This document shows, in pieces, positions 57,834 to 64,000 of a stretch of DNA of 64,000 bases (position 1 is its first letter; each line of letters opens with the position of its first letter). The stretch is from NCBI GenBank assembly GCA_025667525.1, contig CM046876.1, forward strand, positions 483,496,557-483,560,556, read 5' to 3'. The stretch comes from Glebionis coronaria (taxonomy: Eukaryota; Streptophyta; Magnoliopsida; Asterales; Asteraceae). Under the pieces are notes generated by a model that saw only the letters and a list, made by a program, of their open reading frames with translations, was not told the origin of the DNA and made no database searches. The translations under genes were made by a program, and so were the position numbers.

Positions 57834-60642
57834 TGTGATATCCCGAGCCCAACGTTATTTATTTAATCCTATTTTACGAATATTTTTGAAATTTTTAAGA
57901 AATTTCGTTTATTATATATTTGACGGTTTAAGTTGAAACCAACGTTTACGGTCGTAATTTAACGTTTGACGATTTAAGAAGAACCGATAACGACTACGAT
58001 ACCGACGGATGCCCAAAACTTACATTTTATTATCGATTGATCGATATTTGAGTTTTACGAGATTTTTATCTTTATTACGTTTTAAGTCGAGTCGGAACCA
58101 TGTGTATATTCGTTTTGTGTGCGTTGAACCATTTAAAAGTATTTTGAAGTAGCCGGGACGAAACCCGACTCCCGTAAATTTTGAAAACCGACTACTAACT
58201 CATAATCCCGCTCCTTAAAAGTAGATTTTCCACTAAGGCCAAAAGATAGCCACCTTGTCAAAATTGGTCCCCCCATTTTTACAAAAGGAACCACTAACAC
58301 ACACACACACACACTTCATTTTTACTTTCAAAAATTAGGGTTTTCTCTCCCCTCTCTCCCCTAGTCGCCGGTCACAACCACTCCACCACCAAAAACCGCC
58401 ACAAAACTTGATTTCTTGAAAAACCAATCAAAGACCCATGTTTATAATCATCATGTATGTGAATCCCACCAATAATTTCAAACATGCATCATCTTTAATT
58501 TTTACAAAAACTTATTCTTATGAACAAGTGGGTTTTGATCTAATTTTTTTTAAGGGATGTTTAAATCTTGTGTTTAGGAGTGAAGATAATTAATTAAACA
58601 AGATGGGGATTCATGTTTTTGGTGTTCTACAGCCCCAAAACCCACGATATTATTGGGGATTTGGGTGTTCTTGGGTGTTTGATCTTAAATATGATGGGTA
58701 TGTATCTATATTCATTTGTTTATCATTTTTAAATTATTTAATTACATTGCATGTCTAATTTTTGAAATGGGTTTTTGTTGTGATTGTTCATACAAGTGAT
58801 TAAGGATAGTTAGGATGTTTTGGACTGATTAATTGATGTTATAATAGGTCTAGGAATCATTAGGTGTGATTAGAATGATGATTTGTTAAGATTTTGGAAG
58901 GGTAATTTTAGACCAGATTGTTCAAGCTTTTTTTTCGTGGGTTTAACTTTGTAAACAGGTCATAAACATAGGATGTAGTTGTAGATCGTTGTCTTAGCTT
59001 CGTTTTGGTATAAGGTAGAGCTTGCGACTCCAAACGAGTCAAACGTTATGCTATTTTGAAAGTTCGTGTACCGGGAGATGAGAATCAACATAATCCGAAA
59101 TTATGTTTGGTTTTGGGTCAAATCTCGGGGACCATAGATAGAGTTTTATAAATGATTGAAAGTTGTTCATTGGTTTCAAACCTGCATTTTAGAGTCTATT
59201 TTTAGACTTAATGTTCAAGTTAGCTAATGGTGTCTTTTAAATGAGTCAAACAAGTCTTACGTTGTACAAGTGCAAAATCAGTCCGAAAAGGGTACGTCTA
59301 GTGATGTAATGAGTATTGGGTCATAAAAGTGGAAACTTTTTATGGGATTTAAAATGGGTTTTCTACAGGTCATCAGGGATTTTTACAAATTTTCTTGTAA
59401 TTTATAGAAATGCTTAAGTCATAGAAAACAGCCCGTACTTTTGGTAAGTACCGGCAAAGTATAAAATTTGAAATATTTCTAATTACATAGATAGATAGTA
59501 CGAGTCTAGTAATAATCACTTGTATGGAATTTTGGCGTGAGTTTATACAAACTTTGAGTGACTTTAATTATATACATACAGTACTTGAAAGTACTTGAAG
59601 GAGTTTATTCATTAAGTGTTTATTCGTTAGGTGTTGTATTTGATTTCCCGGGGGCATCCACATCGTCGGTGATATTTTCGTTACGTCTTCGCTAGAACCA
59701 CTACTAATACGCAAGGTGAGTCTATAGCCTCGCTCTTTACTTATTTCAAATGTTTTTACCCGCGAGGGGGATACATGCTATTTAAATGAAAATGAACATA
59801 AGTCATGAATGATTGTTGGACCCGAATGTTGCCTTGAATTGTGTTAAGTACCTAGTTGCAAAAGTCCCTAAATTCGTGAACTATTAACTATTGTCTTTCC
59901 CTTGTGTGGGTTGGAAATAGCCACTTATACAATTGATAGTAATATGGGGTTGACGACCCTATCCGACACGAGAGCTAGTACCTTGAGTACCCTCTGCGGA
60001 CGGATAACTTGTGATAAGAAATAAGGTATAATTGCAACTGATGCCTTTAGAAGGGGCACTGGTTTCATCTTAATCATGTCGGTTAATGTGGCGCGGGTGA
60101 TTGAGTTAACGGATTAGTGTCACGAGCTTAAACACAATTATTAGCTATTGCTAAAGATAATATCCTTGAATAATAGATTGTGAGTACGACAATTCTATTG
60201 AATGGTCATGATTGGTTTTAATACTTATGTTCAACTTATGATTTGATAAACCTATAGATTCGCTCAACCTTTATGTTGACGGTTTTAAGCATGTGTTTCA
60301 GGTAACCAAGATTGATAGCAGCGGAGCATGCGAGGATGGAAGTTGTTGTGGCTTGGCGGTCTACTTTGTTTTTCCTCCCTTTTTGCACTTAAAATTTTTA
60401 TATTATGTCATGTGAACGAAAATGTACTTTTGGGTTGAATTCAGTGGGGACCAAAACGCGACTCTGTCTTGTATTATCTTTGGGGTTTGGAAAATAATAG
60501 ACTTTGATGTTTTAAACAATCTTTAATTTATGTTTAAATTCCTACGTCTCTTTGAGTCGTTCAAAATAGCTTTTGTGTGATGATAACTACATAGCACCCA
60601 AATGTTGTAGTTCCGCTGCGCATATGATTTGGGGGTGTTATA
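57834..60642 (+). repeat. Element F 5' LTR
   Basis: The segment starts TGTGATATCCC and ends GGGGGTGTTATA, followed after three bases by an initiator-Met primer site. The left end is inferred from likeness to the TGTGACAACCC start of element E and to Tekay-type LTRs; the second LTR lies outside the window. Expected target duplication: GAGGA (57829-57833). It includes an AC repeat at 58297-58314. Confidence 0.65.
58297..58314. repeat. (AC)n microsatellite
   Basis: About nine AC dinucleotides occur inside the element F LTR. Confidence 0.85.
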
Positions 60643-60645
60643 GAT

Positions 60646-60658
60646 TGGTATCAGAGCC
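60646..60658 (+). other. Primer-binding site, element F (initiator Met tRNA)
   Basis: TGGTATCAGAGCC lies three bases after the LTR end. It fixes the plus orientation of element F. Confidence 0.92.
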
Positions 60659-63600
60659 ATGAGTTATAGAGAACTAGGTCATTTTGAAAAATCCTAAACT
60701 ATAACTTTTGGTGTCGTAAGAAATTGTCCAAGCACACAACTATCCTGCATGGCTCCAGTAAGATTTCTTTAGCATTGCTTTGTATTTTAGATGTATCCCT
60801 CAAACTGACATGAATTCCCTAGTATTTAGTAAGTAAATACTATGATATATATTAAGATATATTGTTGTGTACGTTGAGTACTTATTATCGGAATTTACAA
60901 ATTCTCGTAAGATTATCTTATATGTTGCATGTATTTGGCATAACGGGCTACATTGCATTACATGGCAACACTGCGTTGTAATCCTACGTGTTTGTAGGAA
61001 TGATTGTATGTATAAGTATGTATATACTATGGTATTTAAAGGCATTGCACGCGAAGCAATGGTCCTTGTGCGATTATCGTACATTTTATAATGCGGTTTT
61101 GTTGAGAATTTGGCCTTACCGCTAATTATAAATCTTGATAATTAATTTATTGTCCGAATAACCGAGTGTGAACCTCATTTGATACTCTAGATACGTAAAT
61201 GATGCTTTGTAACATATTTTATATTACTAGATCGATCTTGATTGTCGTTATCGCACCGTGATGTGTCGTCTTGGGACATCTTCTTTTTGGAACGTAAATT
61301 ACTATCGTATTACTGTATTTTCTTTATCTCTTATGGGTTTGATATATTAGTTGGCGTAACTATAATAAAGCCGAAGTATAATCAATGATGCGTACATCGT
61401 GGCGGCGAATCATGTGTGTATATTATGAAACATGGTTGAGGTGTATCGTCATTTAATCGTTGTTTACCATTTTACTCGACTTTAAAAATGCATTTTAAAA
61501 ATAGACTAGCGTTGTGATCAAGCGAGAGAGCTTGAAGTTTAGATGTTTTGTGTTAATTTTATTTGAGTACGATTTTGAGACCCACCCGAAGCCGATATCA
61601 ACACTTAGTTGACATACGTATTCTCATTCCGTTTATTGCATTAGTCTTGTTGTTTCATTATTTGGAATTCGATAATATACATGACGAGGTCCGGCATTTG
61701 TGTGAGTTAAATAAGCATTAAATTTTGTTGATTGAATAATTTAAACATAAAGTGTTTTACATATTAAATAAATGATGAATGAAACTTTTGGATAAAAAGT
61801 CGACCTATGATGTGTCTTGTAACCAGTAAAATATGTGTAGAGAATAAATGAATAAAGTAAAATTAATTTTCTTTCAACCTTGGTTGGTAGATCATAATAA
61901 GTAATTTATATTACTCGTAAAATCCTTGTTTTCATATATTAATAATTCGATACTAGAAGATTGTGATGGATTTGTCAAGAATTTGTTTAATATAATTTGA
62001 AAAAGGAGTCTATAATAAAATTTACGATATGACTGTTGAGTATATGTAACTTTGGATTTAGTATGAATTAATTTTCGGGTCAATGTAGCAAACTTTTGGC
62101 GTATCTTGTAATATAAAACATGAGTAGAAGAATTGGTCATGTATTTTGGAGCTAAAAACTTTGTAAAATTGGTTTTATTTTAAACATAAGGTTATGTTTA
62201 CGTATGCATTGGTATAAACTAGAACACGTTACTTGTTGTAGTGAATAAACTGGGATAAAAATCGGAATGTACACTTTAAGTGAGAAATCCTAACGTTTGA
62301 AATAAATTATTAAATATGGATGGAACGTCATTTGAAATCATTTGTTTGTTTAATTGTCATCATAGAGAATCACTATGCATAATTTGATGATGCTTGTTTA
62401 AAATCGTTTGAAAAAAAAATAATAATAAAAAATAAAAATAATAAAAATCTTTCGTTTTATTCCGCTGCGAGATGTGTTAATGTTAAAAATCGTTTGATAA
62501 TGGGCTAAGAATTAAAGGTTGAATTTTCTACATTTTAGAATTATTGAAATAAGCATCTTAATTATTTATTATTATTATTTTTATCATCGAGATTCAAGTG
62601 TCGACTAAAATCAGTAATTTATTCGAAATAATACTACGTGAAACTTCTTTAGCATTTGAGTCGAACCGCGTGAATATGATTTAACAAATCAGTTTTAAGG
62701 AAGACATGTGTATAATAAAAAGTCAAGGTTAATTTTAAGAGTCAATTGGACTAGTTTGAGTCGTGTTAGATACGTGTATATATGTGGTAAGGTAAGTCGT
62801 AATAATAACGTAAAACTTTGAAAATTCTTACTGTATTAGTTTTTGGTACTTAAGATTTGAACATTAATGAGATTTTGACACAAGTATGGAGATTTTCAAA
62901 CCTAATGATTTTATCAATTATAATGACCGAGTCACCGCATCTACTAATGTTAATAATTACCTAGAGATTTTAATTTTTCCAGAAATAAAAACTTTGTAAA
63001 GATTGAGAAATGAAAGGTATAAATTCTTTAATGGTGTAACCCAAACTAAAAATATGCAAATGATCGTTTTACAATATACGAAGTAACATTGATTTGAATA
63101 TGCAAATGGATTACCCAACACACGCCTACTTGTATAATATTTTATAAAGATGTATGTATAATGTTTTGAGTCACGATGGTTCGATGGTACGACATCCCTT
63201 CTTTGATTTTGCGAGTCTATATCTGAACTTGGGTAGTAATGGGATTGTTCGTTTTAATATTGTTCCTGGTATGAAACCGTTATTTATTTTTAAATTACTA
63301 TTTCACTATTACATGATAATGAGGGTATGTCACCCGGTGTATTTTTGTCCTGTTTATGGACGCCGTAACTTTTCTTCTTTCGGTTAATGGAACCTAAAAT
63401 TCTGTATTTACTTGAATGATGCTATGAATCTTCATTAAAGTGGTTATTTATTTATATTGAACAAAAGCGAGGAGGCGAAGCCGAGGTGAAAGAACTCGAT
63501 CTTCCTGGTGAAATTGTTTCTGTTCGACCAAGTGATTATTCTCATCTCCCCGTATACCCTTGGTGGAATGTGTGTGCAACTCAAGACGATGAAAATTATG

Positions 63601-64000
63601 ATCGTTGTTTTATTTTTTACGCTTGTGTTGATATACAATTTTTACTCCATGTATTCGTAGATCGCTGTTGTTATCCCGAGACTTTTGTCATATATTTGAA
63701 GTATTTTCATTTCTAATGTAGTTAATTAGTTGGCAATTATATTGCTCGTTTACCTCGTTCGATCTCATTGATTTTTTATTTATTACTTGTTGTGCTTGCA
63801 ATGATCTTTGATCTTGAACCACCTTACCGTTATTTTGTGAATAGTCTATTTTGAAAATATGTACGAGTGTGTCAAATGGTTCGTTCAACCAAATGTAAAT
63901 GGTGTCGCTTTATTTATATAATTATTTATTTATTTTCCTCATAAAAAGGCAAAGCAAAGGTATGTTTTCAAAATGGAAGAAAAATGTTTAATTTGTTTCT
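60659..64000 (+). mobile_element. Element F internal region, no coding sequence seen, runs off the edge
   Basis: In more than 3.3 kb after the primer site there is no ORF above 100 codons and no gag motif. It is either an unusually long leader or, as for element E, a non-autonomous element without genes. Confidence 0.6.

Overview
This is plant nuclear DNA made almost entirely of nested LTR retrotransposons, with the remains of a Helitron at the left edge. I find no intact host gene, tRNA, rRNA or CRISPR array. The retroelement families (a large-gag Copia with an extra 3' ORF, and Athila-type Gypsy elements) resemble ones I remember as abundant in Asteraceae. That assignment is from memory and is not proven by the window.

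Layout: (1) 1-605 and 12665-15292 are parts of one disrupted minus-strand unit: a Helitron Rep/helicase zinc-finger exon (1-112) and, upstream of it, an RPA-large-subunit-like pseudogene (13810-15292). (2) A young Copia element, called A, sits between them at 611-12659. Its two 525-bp LTRs differ at two bases and it has a CATCT target duplication. It carries gag, pol, and an accessory 3' ORF broken by one in-frame TAG. (3) 15361-15904 looks like a truncated LTR end of another element. (4) Element B is an old minus-strand Athila-like copy in three pieces: gag 15905-17813, leader 33930-34489, and 5' LTR 51572-55424. (5) Element C (17819-33924, plus strand, TSD TATTA) is an Athila-like element inserted in the leader of B, with 3.76-kb LTRs and a gag-pol reading frame broken by stops and frameshifts. 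(6) Element D (34490-51229, minus strand) has 1,937-bp LTRs and encodes gag plus protease but no RT, RNase H or integrase. In their place is an acidic region with a hydrophobic tail. (7) Element E (40710-48057, minus strand, TSD ATCAG) is a non-coding element with 2.6-kb LTRs, inserted in the zinc-knuckle codons of D gag. (8) 55425-57833 is AT-rich with short repeats. (9) Element F begins at about 57834 (LTR to 60642, then an initiator-Met primer site) and runs off the right edge with no recognisable coding sequence.

The most striking signal is in element A. About 50 copies of an 8-bp core (consensus RCGYTGAY) occur in ten clusters: both LTRs, gag, pol, the accessory ORF and two non-coding stretches. 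All are on the plus strand, and inside clusters they are spaced almost always exactly 21 bp (31 of 40 intervals) or 15 bp (6 of 40). Spacer sequence between cores is largely not conserved. In all three ORFs the core is read in the same frame as [NSGD]-[AV]-D. Element D shows an independent array of ATCGGAAT phased at 25 or about 12.5 bp in its LTRs, E has three TTAGCGACA copies 20-21 bp apart, and B and C are strongly enriched for GCTTATT in their LTRs. Other points are a likely internal promoter for the A accessory ORF, a duplicated hairpin plus polypurine-tract module in C and D, and an anomalous B/D junction.
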